DNA from: Saxidomus purpurata
Taxonomy: Eukaryota; Mollusca; Bivalvia; Venerida; Veneridae
NCBI GenBank assembly: GCA_022818135.1
Contig: JAFMSR010000015.1
Coordinates: forward strand, 23,715,206 to 23,779,205
Length of the DNA: 64,000 bases
Direction: 5' to 3'
How positions within the stretch are numbered: the stretch's first letter is position 1; every line of letters begins with the position of its first letter. A program made the position numbers and the translations under genes. Shown piece after piece: positions 10,468 to 22,450 of this stretch. The notes beneath the pieces were generated by a model. The model worked only from the letters and a program-made list of their open reading frames with translations. It was not told the origin of the DNA and made no database searches.

Positions 10468-11465
10468 AACATGGTCAGGTTTAAATGCCAAAAAAACAAA
10501 AAAAAATAAAACCAATTTTTCTTACAACAGCTTTTTGGTGAAGTTTACCTAGTCAATACTTTCACAAAAATTTGTAGTTCTATTAGAAAGTTTTGGTAAT
10601 TTACAGCAAAGACGGTAGAATTTTTTCTAATTTAAGGATTAGTTCTATTAGAATAATAACAGAGTTTTATGGAAAAAAAATAGCAGATATTTTTCTACAT
10701 GACTTGATTTTAACAATTTTCCCTTAGGAAATGTGACAACCAATTAAATTACTGAATTCCAAACAGTCAGACAATGGGATTAAGATACAAACAGTGTGTA
10801 TATTGATAACGCGTCAAAACAAAGCAATTGGACCCTTGGCATCACTTTCAATGATCTCCAATAAAGTGTTTTTGTAAGCTGATTAATTTCTTTTGACATG
10901 TTTCTTATCAAAACAAAATAAATCATTAACCCATGAACGTGATTTCACCCCAACGGATTGGTTACAGTCCAATGAAAATTAAATAATTGGAAAACTCCAG
11001 TTACCCCCCCATATGACTGACCCCCCCCCTTCCTTTTCCTGTAATTTATGACCCCTCAGTTGTGTTTGTGTTCGAACACCATGGAGTTAGATTCAAATAT
11101 TCTGTCTTCTTTCAAGTACTTTTAAAAACACTCAGAAGGAAATACTTGTTGAAAATCCCTAAATACCCCCTGCCTAAATATTTTTAAAAAAAAAAAAACC
11201 CCTTTTTTAACCCCCATTTAAAATGTGAAAACACTGTTTTTAAGCCCCCAACCCAAAAAAAATCCACCCCCCCATTCTGAAATTTATACCATTAGAAGAA
11301 AATTTTATCTGAAAACTTTTGATTGGTCAGTAAATGTTAAATGAAGTGTTAATAGAAACAAATAGCTTGAATACACGGTCCTTTTTTGTTTTCCAACCTG
11401 TAGGGGTAGTGACGATAGCTATATCTACATGAGGAAAGTAACACTTATAAGGTTTATTTGTATGG
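10466..11465. other. Unassigned insertion inside family D
   Basis: About 1 kb with no similarity to the flanking arrays, followed by resumption of 'gggtcaaggtcactagggtca' at about 11488. Contains short C runs near 11005-11030 and 11265-11275 but no open frame or recognisable inverted ends. Confidence 0.4.
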
Positions 11466-11635
11466 GCTTAAGCAAAAATTTTTTTTTTTGGGTCAAGGTC
11501 ACTAGGGTCAGGGTCAAGGTCACTGTAACTAACAATAGAGTTTTATTTATTTTTAGTTTCTAGATTGTTTTAAGCAAAAAAAATTGGGGGGTCAAGGTCA
11601 CTAGGGTCAAGGTCAAGGTGACTGTTACAAAAATT

Positions 11636-13155
11636 TAGCTCGACTATTCGAAGAATAAGGAGACTATTGCACTCGCCCCGGCGTCGGCGTCTGCGTTGGT
11701 TAAAGTTTTTAATAAAGTCAAATATCTTGAATACTATCAAAGGTATTGACTTGAAACTCAAAATATATCTTTACCATCAACATCTACACCTGAGGAAACA
11801 ATCCCCATAACTCTGTTTTGATTTTTGACAGATTTATGCCCCTTTTTAACTTAGAATTTTTGGTTAAAGTTTTTTATAAATTCAAATATCTTGCATATTA
11901 TCAAAGGTATTGGCTTGAAACTCAAAATATATCTTTACCATCAACATCTACACCTGAGGAAACAATCCTCATAACTCTGTTTTGATTTTTGACAGATTTA
12001 TGCCCCTTTTTAACTTAGAATGTTTTGTTAAAGTTTTTAATAAAGTCAAATATCCTGAATACTATCAAAGGTATTGACTTGAAACTCAAACTGTATGTTT
12101 ACCATCAACATCTACACCTGAGGAAACAATCCCCATAACTCTGTTTTGATTTTTGACAGATTTATGCCCCTTTTTAACTTAGAATTTTTGGTTAAAGTTT
12201 TTTTATAAATTCAAATATCTTGCAAATTATCAAAGGTATTGACTTGAAACTCAAAATATATCTTTACCATCAGTATCTACACCTGAAGAAACAATCCTCA
12301 TAACTCTGTTTTGATTTTTGACAGATTTATGCCCCTTTTTAACTTAGATTTTTTTTTTAAAGATTTTTATAAATTCAAATATCTTGAATACTATCAAAGG
12401 TATTGACTTGAAACTCAAAGTATGTGTCTACAATCAACATCTACACCTGAGGAAACAATCCCCATAACTCTGTTTTGATTTTTGACAGATTTATGCCCCT
12501 TTTTAACTTAGAATATTTGGTAAAAGATTTTATAAAGTCAAATGTTTTGAATACTATCAAAGGTATTGACTTGAAACTCAAAGTATGTGTCTACCATCAA
12601 TTTAACATCTACATCTGAGGAAACAATCCCCATAACTCTGTTTTGATTTTTGACAGATTTATGCCCCTTTTTAACTTTGATTTTTTTTATGGACTTAAAA
12701 TGTATGTTTACTGTCAACATCTTCACCAATGTTTTTGATTTTTGACATTTATGCCCCTTTTAACTTAGAATTTTGTCACAGTTTTTATCAGACTAACATG
12801 GAAATACTCGAAATGGCTTTCTTTTGAAATATCATAGAATAATTATGCAGCATGCAGCGGTCATGCTTTTTTAATTTTATACATTTCAATTTTGAAAAGT
12901 TACAAAGTTATTCATGATCAAATTTACAAGGTTATGTATTTCTTTGAAATTATCCCCTCCTCCCTCCACTTGGCTTACAGAATCCAGAGTAAGGCTTTGA
13001 ATGTAATGTACATTTACAAAGGTCTTTGATCAAGTTTCATATCTTTGACCTTAATTCTTACAGACAATTACACAATACTCCTGTTCTTTGACAAAAAACC
13101 CATTTTACCAACAACCTTTCGAATAGTTGAGCGTGCTGTCATGTGACAGCTCTTG
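11636..13155 (+). repeat. Family E interspersed repeat nested in family D
   Basis: Begins TAGCTCGACTATTCGAAGAA (foldback around ATTCGAAGAAT), followed by a CGGCGTCGGCGT microsatellite. Then come about six units of roughly 160 bp, each with 'caaatatcttgaatactatc', 'aaaggtattgacttgaaact' and 'atttatgccccttttta'. It ends with the hairpin GCTGTCATGTGACAGC and then TCTTG. Family D sequence resumes immediately afterwards, so E inserted into D. Confidence 0.8.
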
Positions 13156-13424
13156 TTAAATTACAAGTAGCAAAAAAAATTTGGGGTCAAGGTCATAAGG
13201 GTCAAGGTCAAGGGCATTGTTAATAGCGGGGAGTCAAGATGACTGTTTTTTTTTAAATCTACAATTTCAGCAGGTGCCGTTTAAACCTGCTTTGGCGGCA
13301 TTGCCGGGTCTTCTTGTTTTAACTTCAATGAAGATTTAGCATCCCTGTGTCATATTAATACACTAAAACCTATATTTGTTTCATTACTGTATGTCTTGTT
13401 TTAAATATTTGAAGGACTGCATTT

Positions 13425-14900
13425 TAGCTCTCCTGGCACAAAGTGCAAAGAGCTATTTAAGGCTCATTCACCATCAGGCCTCCGTTGTATGTCAACCATT
13501 TCCTTCAAAGGACATCTCCTCTGAAACCAATGGGCCAATGCTGATGAATATTGGCAGGGATGTTCCTTGCATGAAGCTCCACCAAAGATTTTCAAAGAAT
13601 TTTAGTCCATGCAGAACTCTGGTTGCAATGGCAACAAATAGGAAAAAGTTAAAAAGCTTCCTCTCTGAAACCACAAGGCCTAAAACTTAAATGCTTGGCA
13701 TGTAACATTGCCTAGTGGACCTCTATCAAAATTTATTCAAATCATGACCCAAGGGTTGAAATTAACCCTCCCCAGCGAAACAGTTACCCGAAGTGACGGA
13801 TATTTCCATCTGAACCAAGTATCTCATGGAAGAAACTTTTTCTTGCATACCGTCTTGCACTTTGAAATAGATATTTAAAATCTAACTTATCGAAATGATG
13901 CATTTTGATATAAAAACAAACATTCTTCAGATGCTATGTTTGGGGAAGTGACGTCACATTGTTTATATCGTTACGTCACAAGTAATTCACGTAAGTCGTC
14001 TTACACGGAGGGGTGTAAGATGAGATTTTCCAGCACTGGTAAAAACTGCAGATATCCCCATCTGGTATGCCAGAAAAGCTGAATCTTTACATACAAGGCC
14101 AATACTTTATTTTTCCGAATTTTTTTTTTTTTTCAAATTTTGTTTATGTTTTTGGTAAATCATTTTGAGTCATAGAAATTATTATACATGAATGATACAA
14201 ATACATATAGAATCAGGGCTTTTTCTCCCTATCACCAGGGGCCGAACATCGGCCCCGTTCCCAATCGAAAATAACTTTCATTTTTCCCAATTTCAAAAAA
14301 AAAATAAATAAATGAAAAATTGATTTTTTTTTTAATCTGTCCCTACACTACATTGCATTCTTGGGACCATTGCCCTAAACACAGATTGTTTTTTTCCAAC
14401 CTATAGATTTTTTCTCAATTAAAAAATCAAGACAAATAACTTTGCCCCTACCCTACCTAAAATGTTTGGGACTGTTGCCCTAGTGACAGATTTTTTTTTC
14501 AATTTTGACCCCGCACGGGTTGTCACTTAGTTTTGCATAGGCTTATATAAGAAAAAATTTAAAAATCTTCTTCTGAAACCACAAGGCCTGGAGCTAAGAT
14601 ATTTGGCATGTAGCATTTGCTAGTGGACCTCTACCAAGATTGTTCAAATTATGCCCCTTGGGTCAAAATTGACCCCGTACGGGTGGTCACTTAGTTTTGC
14701 ATAGGCAAATATAGGAAAAACTTTAAAAATCTTCTCTGATAGAGCTTAGATATTTGGCATGTAGCATTGTCTAGTGGACCTTTACCAAGATTGTTCAAAT
14801 TATGATGCTGGGTCAAAATTGACCGTGTGCTGGTGGTCACTTAGTTTTGCGTAGGCTTTAAAATCTTCTTCTCTGAAACCACAAGGCCTAGTCGAAGTGA
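13425..14900 (+). repeat. Family A repeat, copy 2, disrupted
   Basis: The 5' end TAGCTCTCCTGGCAC resembles the other family A copies, but the second hairpin arm has decayed. Body units run to about 13770, are interrupted by about 730 bp of other sequence, and resume at about 14503 with 'gaccccgcacgggttgtcac'. The 3' hairpin is missing; the copy fades at about 14900. Confidence 0.7.
13770..14502. other. Unassigned insertion in family A copy 2
   Basis: Interrupts the family A body. It includes a CRE-like GTGACGTCAC near 13970, and two related segments of about 140 bp containing 'accctacctaaaatg' or 'ccctacactacattgc' followed by TTGCCCTA and a T run. No clean inverted ends or target duplication were found. 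Confidence 0.4.
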
Positions 14901-15014
14901 AGTGTTTGTCGAAGTCTAATTGAAAATTATCACACGATGTATGTGTGTACATTTCATTTTTAACTAGGTTAATGATATTGATAATTCAATATATCTATTT
15001 ATTTTTTTAATTTT

Positions 15015-16328
15015 TAGCTCACCTGGCTATGCCAGGGTGAGCTTTTCTGATCGATGATTGTCCGTCGTCCGTCGTACGTATTCTGTCGTCCGTCAACATT
15101 TTGATTCAAATGACATCTCCTCTGAAACCTCTAGGCCAATGTTGATAAAACTATGCAGGAATGTTCCTTGCATGAAGCTCTACCAAAATTGTTCAAAGAA
15201 TTCCATTCCATGCAGAACTCTGGTTGCTATGGCAACAAATAGGAAAAACTTTAAAACTCTTCTTCTCTGAAACCACAAGGCCTAGAGCTTACCGGTAAAT
15301 ATTTGGCATGTAGCATTGACTAGTGGACCTCTACCAAGATTGTTCAAATTATGACCCCCGGGTCAAAATTGACGCCGCGGGTGGGCACTTAGTTTTTGTA
15401 TAGGCATATATAGGAAAAACTTTAAAAATCGTCTTCTCTGAAACCACAAGGCCTAGAGCTAAGATATTTGGCATGTAGCATTGTCTAGTGGACCTCTACC
15501 AAGATTGTTCAAATTATGACCCCCGGGTCAAAATTGACCCCGCGCGGGTGGGCATTTAGTTTTGCATAGGAATATATAGGAAAAACTTTAAAAATCTTCT
15601 TCTCTAAAACCACAAGGCCTAGAGCTTAAGATATTTGGCATGTAGCATTGGCTAGTCGACTTCTACCAAGATTGTTCAAATTATGAGCCCCGGATCAAAA
15701 TTGACCCCGCACGGGGGGTCACTTAGTTTTACATAGGCTTAATTATGTAGGAAAAACTTTAAAAAACCGCAAGGCCTAGAGCTTAGATATTTGGCATGTA
15801 GCATTGGCTAGTTGACCTCTACCAAGATTGTTCAAATTATGACCCTCGGATCAAAATTGACCCCGCACGGGGGTCACTTAGTTTTACATAGGCTTGTATA
15901 GTAAAAACTTAAAAAATCTTCTTTAAAACCACAAGGCCTAGAGCTTAGATATTTGGCAGGTAGCATTGGCTAGTGGACCTCTACCAAGATTGTTCAAATT
16001 ATGACCCCCGGGTCAAAATTGACCTCACACGGGGGGTCACTTAGTTTTACATAGGCTTATATAGGGAAAACTTTAAAAATCTTTTTCTCTGGAACCACAA
16101 GGCCTAGAGCTTAGATATTTGGCATGTAGCATTGCCTAGTAGACCTCTTCAAAGTTTGTTCAAATTATGCCCCTGGGGTCAAAATTGACCTTGCCCGGGG
16201 GGGATCATTTGTTTTACAAAGGCGTATATAGGAAAACTTATTTGGTATATAACATTATCTAGTGATCTTCCACCAGGCAAGTGGACTTGTACCAAGGTGA
16301 GCGATATAGGGCCATCTTGGCCCTCTTG
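15015..16328 (+). repeat. Family A repeat, copy 3, expanded body
   Basis: Full-length copy: 5' hairpin TAGCTCACCTGGC-tat-GCCAGGGTGAGCT, CCGT-rich run, and about seven body units of roughly 160-185 bp, more than in any other copy here. Each unit carries 'aaccacaaggcctagagctt', 'ggcatgtagcattg' and 'gattgttcaaattatgaccc'. It ends with GGTGAGCGATATAGGGCCAT, the GGCC hairpin and TCTTG before a T run. Confidence 0.88.
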
Positions 16329-16334
16329 TTTTTA

Positions 16335-16432
16335 TTGTTGCAGAAGGCCACATTGAAATATTAGGTATGTGTATTGTTTATATGTATCTAAATGTGCATC
16401 CTTTGTTAAATAAAGATGTTATTATTATTATT
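16335..16432 (+). mobile_element. Probable LINE 3' tail fragment
   Basis: About 100 bp ending AAATAAAGATG followed by five ATT units, the same type of tail as the LINEs ending at 25740 and 39745. It lies between two family A pieces. Confidence 0.45.
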
Positions 16433-16662
16433 ATCAAAATTAACCCTTCCCGGACAGGGGGAAAGCACTTGATTTCACATAGACTTATATAGGGAATACT
16501 TAAAAAAAAACAACACAAGGCCGACAGGCAGATAATAGATATTTGAAATGTTACTTAGCATTGTGTAGTGGACCTCTACGAATTATGTTAGTATCAGTCG
16601 ACCCCTTTTATTATAGCAAATTGTAGTCAGGTGAGCGATATAGGGCCATGATGGCCCTCTTG
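16433..16662 (+). repeat. Family A 3' fragment, copy 4
   Basis: Only the last body unit and the terminal sequence (CAGGTGAGCGATATAGGG, GGCCATGATGGCC, CTCTTG) are present. Confidence 0.75.
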
Positions 16663-17109
16663 TTCACTGTATTTTCATGAAACTTGGTCAGTATATGCCT
16701 TGATGAAATCTAGGTCGAGTTTGAACATAATCATCTTGGTCACAGGGTCAAATCATAGAAAAACCTTGTGTATGCTATACAGGTTGCATTTTTCATTGGA
16801 CCTTCATGTAATGTAGTCAGTTAGATTGTCTTGATGAAATGTAAGTCGAGTTTGAATATGGGTCATCCAGGTTCAAAAACTAGGTCACGGGTTCTAATCA
16901 TAGAAAAACCTTGTGTATGCTTTATAGGTTGCAATTTTCATTGGATTTTCATGAAACTGGGTCAGTATGATTGCCTTGATGAAATATAGGTCGAGTTTGA
17001 ACATGGGTCATCTGGGGTCAAAAACTAGATCATGCGGTCAAAGAATAGAAGGACCTTTTGTATGCAATAGAGGCTGCATTTTTCATTGGATTTTCATGAA
17101 ATTGGATGT

Positions 17110-17162
17110 TCACCTGCGACTTATGACAATATGTGACTCATATTGTCATAAGTCGCAGGTGA
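17110..17162. repeat. Perfect inverted repeat, 24-bp arms, 5-nt loop
   Basis: The left arm begins TCACCTGCGACTTATGACAA and runs from 17110 to 17133; the loop is TGACT; the right arm is its exact complement, 17139-17162. The right arm corresponds to the end of the family B body (compare 'catattgtcgtaagtagg' near 33961), so the left arm appears to be a local inverted copy. Confidence 0.9.
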
Positions 17163-17164
17163 CC

Positions 17165-17669
17165 CACAGCTACAGATAAGTTGCGTATTTGCATAAGTAC
17201 GCAAACAAAATCGGCAAAAAAGCTAATGAAATAGCAACCCTTGCATACAGAAAAGCAAAAGAAAATAAGTTTACGCATTTGCTTTTAAAATCGCTGCGTA
17301 TCGAAAGGAAATAAAAGGAAATCATATTTATAGACTGTTCCTGTGAGCACTGCCTTTCCACTAAATAGCGAACGTGGAATTGGCAGGGATAATCCTTTTC
17401 GTCCGTTTCGTTTTTTAATCAAGTTGTAAACCAGTCTCGGCAGAGATTTACTATTTCAGGCTTCATTTTGTAAACAAGCAAAGCTTATGTTTGTCCCGAT
17501 ACGCAAATGTTTTTATAAAAAAAGCAATTGCTGTCTGGAGAAAAAGCAAATGATCAAAATATAATGGGGTAAAACAATTTTGTTACTCATTAGAAAACTA
17601 AAAAAAGCAATTTGTGAAAAAGTAATGGGGTAAATACCCAACTACACCAAAACCTTATCTGTAGCTCTG
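17165..17669. mobile_element. hAT-like MITE nested in family B
   Basis: Inverted ends CACAGCTACAGATAAG on the left and the complement of CAGAGCTACAGATAAG on the right, one mismatch in 16. It is flanked by GGTGACC at 17158-17164 and 17670-17676 (7 bp identical, possibly 8 bp with one mismatch). The joined flanks restore the family B terminus. No coding capacity. Confidence 0.78.
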
Positions 17670-17702
17670 GGTGACCGATATAGGGCCATCTTGGTCCTCT
17701 TG

Positions 17703-18546
17703 TTTTTGGCAAATATTTGGTATAAATTTTATAATATAAAAAAAAATTATTCTGTTAATATTTTCTGTTTACAAAACAGACTAATCCTAAATTTAAAATT
17801 GAGTAGATTACGTTTACTTTGACAAAGGTCTTTTCAAAGTTTACTATATACAATTATTGAACTTGAATAGTTTGCTAAGATTTTATACCATTTAAACAGT
17901 CATTCTCTGGGGACAACAGATTATCTTAAGTGTATACAATGTATATTTCTTCATCTAACCATTCCATGTTATACTCCCTACTTACTTCAGCAGCCAAGAG
18001 GTCCTAACAGAATAATATTATCAAACCTGAAAAAATCAATTTTGTAGCTATGTTTTTGAAATTTTAAAGTATTTTATATAACAAATATTATGAAAATGGA
18101 AATGAAATATAAGAAAACGTGTACTATGAACATGTTTACTTTAAAATTAAATTAGGACTAATATATATGGTAGCCATAAGGGGCTAATTAACAACAATAC
18201 AACAGGTGGCATCCTATAACAATATTTATATCTTTGCTGAAGCTACGTGACGTAATGTATCATTTATTTATTTCAAAGAAATATATAAAGTTCCATCATA
18301 ATTATCATCTTATAAAATAAACAAATATATATCTCTTACCTGTTTCCATGTTATTTAGGCCAAGAAAGGTGACTTTCTACCTTATAACAGTGCACATTGA
18401 GTAAAACCCGAGTCCGAAAACAGTTGAAATTTATCCACAGGTGTTATTCGCACAAGCTACTGTTGTTAAGAGATAGAGACATGGTTTGAACAATAAATAA
18501 AGACTTGTACAGCAGTTAGTGTAAGTGCCAAACATAAATATGGTCA
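17703..18546. other. Unannotated intronic sequence
   Basis: AT-rich, with no repeat or coding signature that I recognise. Confidence 0.45.
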
Positions 18547-19735
18547 GGGCTTCCCGTACAAAAATTCCAACCGTAAAGTAGCAGGAAAAGACACGTAACT
18601 GGGCAGTAAAATCTGTTTTACAGGCGTAACTCAGCCGGAATTTGTTTAAAGCAGGAAAAAGATGAAAATTACGGGCGCCTTTTATAACTTTACGCCTGCA
18701 AATTTTTCTACGGGCGTAAATATGGACTTCACTTTTTTGCTGTTGCAGTATGAATCACAAAATGACTGAGTTCTATTTTACGCCCGTAAAAACAGAAATA
18801 CGGTTGTAAAATGGAACAGGAAGTAATCATTTACTGGATTTCTGATTGGTTGATTCAAAGAACAATTTGGCAGACATGTTTGAAAGCATTTTGTAGTAAT
18901 GTTTACATGTAAGGAACATTTTTGGTTATTTAGCTTCATAGCATGGATATTAATTACTATCTTGTGGACAGGAGAGTGCATGCAGTATTTATAAAGGTAA
19001 ATTGTTAAACAAAGAACAGTTAAAAATAAAATATGATCATTGTTATCATAATTGAAAGAATATATCAGTTAAAAGTCAGGGCTGACATTTTGAAGAATCA
19101 GTCAGTCATCCTACAAAGGAATAAGAAATGACAGTTTATCTTGAATTTAATGGTGTAAATAATGAGTTGATATTGCCTGTGTTTTAAAACAGTAAGTGGA
19201 GATGTTTGTGACTTGTGAGTTTGAAGAGTCTGAAAGAACTTATTGTGATAGCCTATAGTCATATGCTTGTATATACTTCTTGCACAACTATCTCTTTTTC
19301 TTTTAAATTAGTATGTAATGTGCATGTTTCTACTATCTATATCAGTAACTTTCATAGTAGCAAAAACAATTTTTAAATCTTTGAACAGGAGTTAAATGTC
19401 AGCTTTTTCTTAGGATGCAACATTTAATAGGCGTAATTTCTGGCCGTACTATTTTTACGGGCATAAATTTAGTATAGACGTAAAATCTGGGTTTTGTACG
19501 CCTGTAAAATGGATTTTATGGGCGTTTTTTATCTATAAATTCCTGCTCATTTACAATTACGTGCCTTTGTCGCCCGTAATCCGTGCCATTTACGGTTGGT
19601 TTCCGTGCGAAACAGTATTCCAGCCGATTTGCCTATCAGGTTAGAATTCAGTCTATGGCATATTTTATTTTGTACGGGCGTAAATTAAAAAAATCCGTCT
19701 ACTTTACGGCTGTAAAATTTCATACAGGTTATCAG
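18547..19735. repeat. Element rich in TACGGGCGTAAA motifs
   Basis: Variants of TACGGGCGTAAA and its complement TTTACGCCCGTA occur more than ten times, clustered at 18550-18810 and 19430-19735. The left part (CAACCGTAAAGTAGCAGGAA...CACGTAACTG) appears inverted near 19545-19600. The left edge CAGGGCTTCC is hAT-like, but no matching right terminus or target duplication was found. Confidence 0.5.
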
Positions 19736-19954
19736 CACATTCCTTTTCTGATAACACCTTTTGGCAGTCAAAGAAATATTGATAATACCTTATGGCAGTC
19801 AATTAAATATGGCTTTGCTGATAGACCTAAAACCATACATTGGAAAAAATACTATTCTTAATTCATATGTAATGAATTAAAATATTTTACAGAAAAAAAC
19901 ACAAAAATGTGTTAAATGACTTAAACTGTTGATAGCATCTTTTGGCAACAACCG

Positions 19955-20640
19955 ACGTTTTATTCACTTTTTTGAGCGCGAGAAAACAATTTTTATTATT
20001 ACTTTCCTCAATATATGCACTTTTTGGAAATGCCCATGTTTTCACCCATACCCCGGGCAATGCCCCAAAACTCAAGATGGCGGCCAAGATGGCTGACAAT
20101 TTTATTGAAAATGACCTTTTTAAGTAATTCAGGGCAATAACAGTAATCAAAATCTTGATATTTTTCTATACTTTTGCGTTTTTTGTTAAAAGAAACTAAA
20201 TATCAGTTTTTTGTGTGAACAGTACATATCTTTTGTAGTTTCATTGGTGGGACGGGCTCAAATTAAATATGTGTTGTTTCAAATCTGAAAGACTTACTGG
20301 CCCATCTTGCTCATATTGTGTTTCTAACTATAAATGGTCATACAAATTTTTTACAAATATTGGGAAATTTACCTCGACCAACACAAAAATCCTGCAAGCG
20401 TTGAAACCTTATAAAATGCAAAACTCAGTGAACGAATGGTCTTTTTTCACTGCTTTTTTAGTAAAAACAACCAAAAATGTACAAAGGATATGTACTGTTC
20501 ACACCAAAAACTGATATTTAGTATAGGCAAAAACATGGATGTTTCCAAAAATACACATATTGAGGAAAGTAATGATATAAATTGTTTTCCCGTGCTCAAA
20601 AAAGTAAATAAAAGTGGGTTATCTCTTGGACTACTTTAAC
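19955..20640. mobile_element. Foldback element with long imperfect inverted arms
   Basis: Left arm pieces 19962-20050 and 20196-20247 match the inverted right arm at about 20450-20630. Shared stretches include TTTTTTGAGC.CG.GAAAACA, ATTACTTTCCTCAATAT and AACAGTACATATC. The left arm contains about 145 bp (20051-20195) absent from the right arm, carrying AAGATGGCGGCC. Confidence 0.7.
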
Positions 20641-20697
20641 TGTGTTTTAATATTGACAACATTTAGACACTAAGACTATGTAATATGAATCTTGCAG

Positions 20698-20761
20698 AAT
20701 GGGAGCTAGGTGCTTCTGGGACTCTGATACAGACCATTATGCACAGGATATATATATGAAT
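20698..20761 (+). CDS. DYNLT2B: Tctex-type dynein light chain, exon (SRCFWD region)
   Basis: A 64-bp exon after a TTGCAG acceptor and before a consensus GTAAGT donor. It completes the Lys codon split across the intron and reads MGARCFWDSDTDHYAQDIYM followed by Asn. R.FWD...D......Y.N is the conserved late strand of Tctex1 light chains that contributes to the dimer and intermediate-chain interface. It follows 8293-8362 in phase and precedes the terminal exon in phase 0. Confidence 0.93.
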
Positions 20762-20968
20762 GTAAGTGCTTACCTTATCACTTTTCTTTCATCCTTCTGG
20801 ATAATTGTGTCATATAGTCAAGCAACATAATGAAATTCACCTTTTAAGTAGATTGCTTTTAATTAACAAGGCAGGTGTATCAAATTTGAAATTGGCTTTT
20901 TAAGATGCAACAATTTTGCGGCCCAAGATATGTTATCTAGGAAACAGATATCAGGTTAATTACTAATA

Positions 20969-21789
20969 CAGTAAACTCCGCTTATAACAAATTCCTCGGG
21001 ACCTATCAGATTTGTTCCTTATATCTGGAGTTCCTTATATCCGTATATCAAACAAGTTCCTTATATGCGATGCATATATATCAAACTAAAATATATATCG
21101 AACAAGTATTTTTATAGTCAAATTTAATAAAATCTGAACCATCAACTTTTGATTTTCCTACCTCCTTTTGAGGAGTTATAAAGATATATAACTGTTACAT
21201 GTATCCTTTTTTATACCCATAAATCTATGCAAAATAATTGCAAGGATTAATAAAACATAAATAAGACAGTTAATGTTTTCATTGGCAATACTTAAACAAA
21301 TACAATTGAAGAAAGCTGATTTTCCCTCACTTGCCATAACTTGATATATTTTACAAGGTATTTTTCCAAAAATGGGATTTCATCTGGTCTGCATGCTAGA
21401 AACGCTCAAAATTATTTACGTTAAATATTGTCACTTGAATATCGTATTTAGCAATTATGTTTGTACTCTCATTTAACTTGTAATTATTTACTTTTATGAA
21501 TAATAGCTACAAGTGTGCTATAAAAATACAATGCAGTCGGCAAACGAAAAATGCAAAATCAACATATTTTTAAAAACTTTTCTAAACATATTTGCAGTTC
21601 GATATATACGATTACTTTACTATACATTTTGCATTGTTGGGCCAGAAAATAGTGTTCCTTATATCGGAAGTTTCCTTATAATCGGAGTACAATATAACGG
21701 TATATTTTTACATTAAACAAAGAAGGGTAAAAATTGGGCCCAAAAAACTTGTTCGTTATATCTGGAGTCGATATATATGGAGTTTACTG
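20969..21789. mobile_element. pogo/Tigger-like MITE
   Basis: Flanked by TA (20967-20968 and 21790-21791). Ends CAGTAAACTCCGCTTATAAC on the left and the complement of CAGTAAACTCCATATATATC on the right, with subterminal 'cttatatctggagt' and 'gttcgttatatc' repeats. TIRs of the CAGTAAAC-TCCGCTTATAAC kind are typical of the pogo group of Tc1/mariner. No transposase frame is present in its 821 bp. Confidence 0.82.
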
Positions 21790-21971
21790 TAGTAGAGAGT
21801 TCTTCTGAAATAGTTACTCTTGAAATTGTCAGTTCACATTATCATATAGTTTACTAAATATTGTTGTAGTTAAGTGCTCTTAGCCAGTGAGTTTTTGCAT
21901 CTGCTTTCTTATTTTTGAGTCACAACTGTCTTGTTATCATCAAATTTAGAGTCTTTGTCTTCATTATCTTT

Positions 21972-22450
21972 TTATTATGCCCCCTTCGAAGAAGAGGGGT
22001 ATATTGGTTTGCAAATGTCGGTCGTTACATGTATGCTGTCCGTCCGTCCGTCCACCAACTGGTTTCCGGATGATAACTCAAGAACACTTGAGCCTAGGAT
22101 CTTGAAACTTGATATGGAGGTTGGTCATGACCAGCAGAGGACCCTTATTGTTTTTAGGTCAGTATGTCAAAGGTCATGGTCACAGTGACCCGGAATAGTA
22201 AAACGGTTTCCAGATGATAACTTGAAAACACTTGCGTGTAGCATCTTCAAACTTGATGTTGAGGTGTGTCATGATCAGCAGATGAGCCCTATTGATTTTG
22301 AGGTCAGTAGGTCAAACTTTAAGGTCACGATGACCCAAAATTGGAGAACGGTTTCCTGACGATAACTCGAGCACACTATAGGCCTTGCATTTGAAACTTG
22401 ATTTGAAGGTGAGTCATAACTGGTAGAGGACCCCTATTGGTTTTGAGTCC
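21972..22450 (+). repeat. Family G repeat, 5' portion
   Basis: Starts TTATGCCCCCTTCGAAGAAG (hairpin CCCC-ttcgaagaaga-GGGG), then a CCGT run, then about three units with 'ggtttccggatgataactca', 'cttgaaacttgatatggagg' and 'tcatgaccagcagaggaccc'. At about 22450 it switches directly to family D body. Confidence 0.8.

Larger units (their letters stand above)
8646..13316 (+). repeat. Family D interspersed repeat, giant copy
   Basis: Begins with the hairpin GCAGGTTTTTTGAAAAAAACCTAC, then a CGGGCGGG-type GC-rich run and tandem body units. It ends with nested hairpins (GCAGGTGCCGTTTAAACCTGC, then CGGCATTGCCG) and TCTTCTTG before a T run at 13316. A second copy at 22712-26732 has the same beginning and end, which defines the boundaries. 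The copy is inflated by internal tandem arrays, two poly-C runs, an unassigned insertion and a nested family E element. Confidence 0.75.
16663..17702 (+). repeat. Family B repeat, split by a hairpin and a hAT-like MITE
   Basis: Three body units with 'ttcatgaaacttggtca', 'tgccttgatgaaatctaggt' and 'aaccttgtgtatgc', related to the full copy at 33218-34016. After a perfect hairpin at 17110-17162 and a nested element at 17165-17669, the family terminus GGTGACCGATATAGGGCCAT...CTCTTG resumes at 17670 and ends at 17702. Confidence 0.75.
8363..20697 (+). other. 12.3-kb repeat-filled intron of the dynein light chain gene
   Basis: Bounded by a consensus GTAAGT donor and a TTGCAG acceptor. Nearly all of it is accounted for by the family D, E, A and B repeats and foldback elements listed separately. 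Unassigned stretches are noted individually. Confidence 0.85.

Noticed and set aside
10193..10552. Open frame encoding a long polyproline protein
   Set aside because: It is the translation of the two poly-C runs within a tandem repeat; there is no start context, no conservation, and the opposite strand gives polyglycine in the same way.
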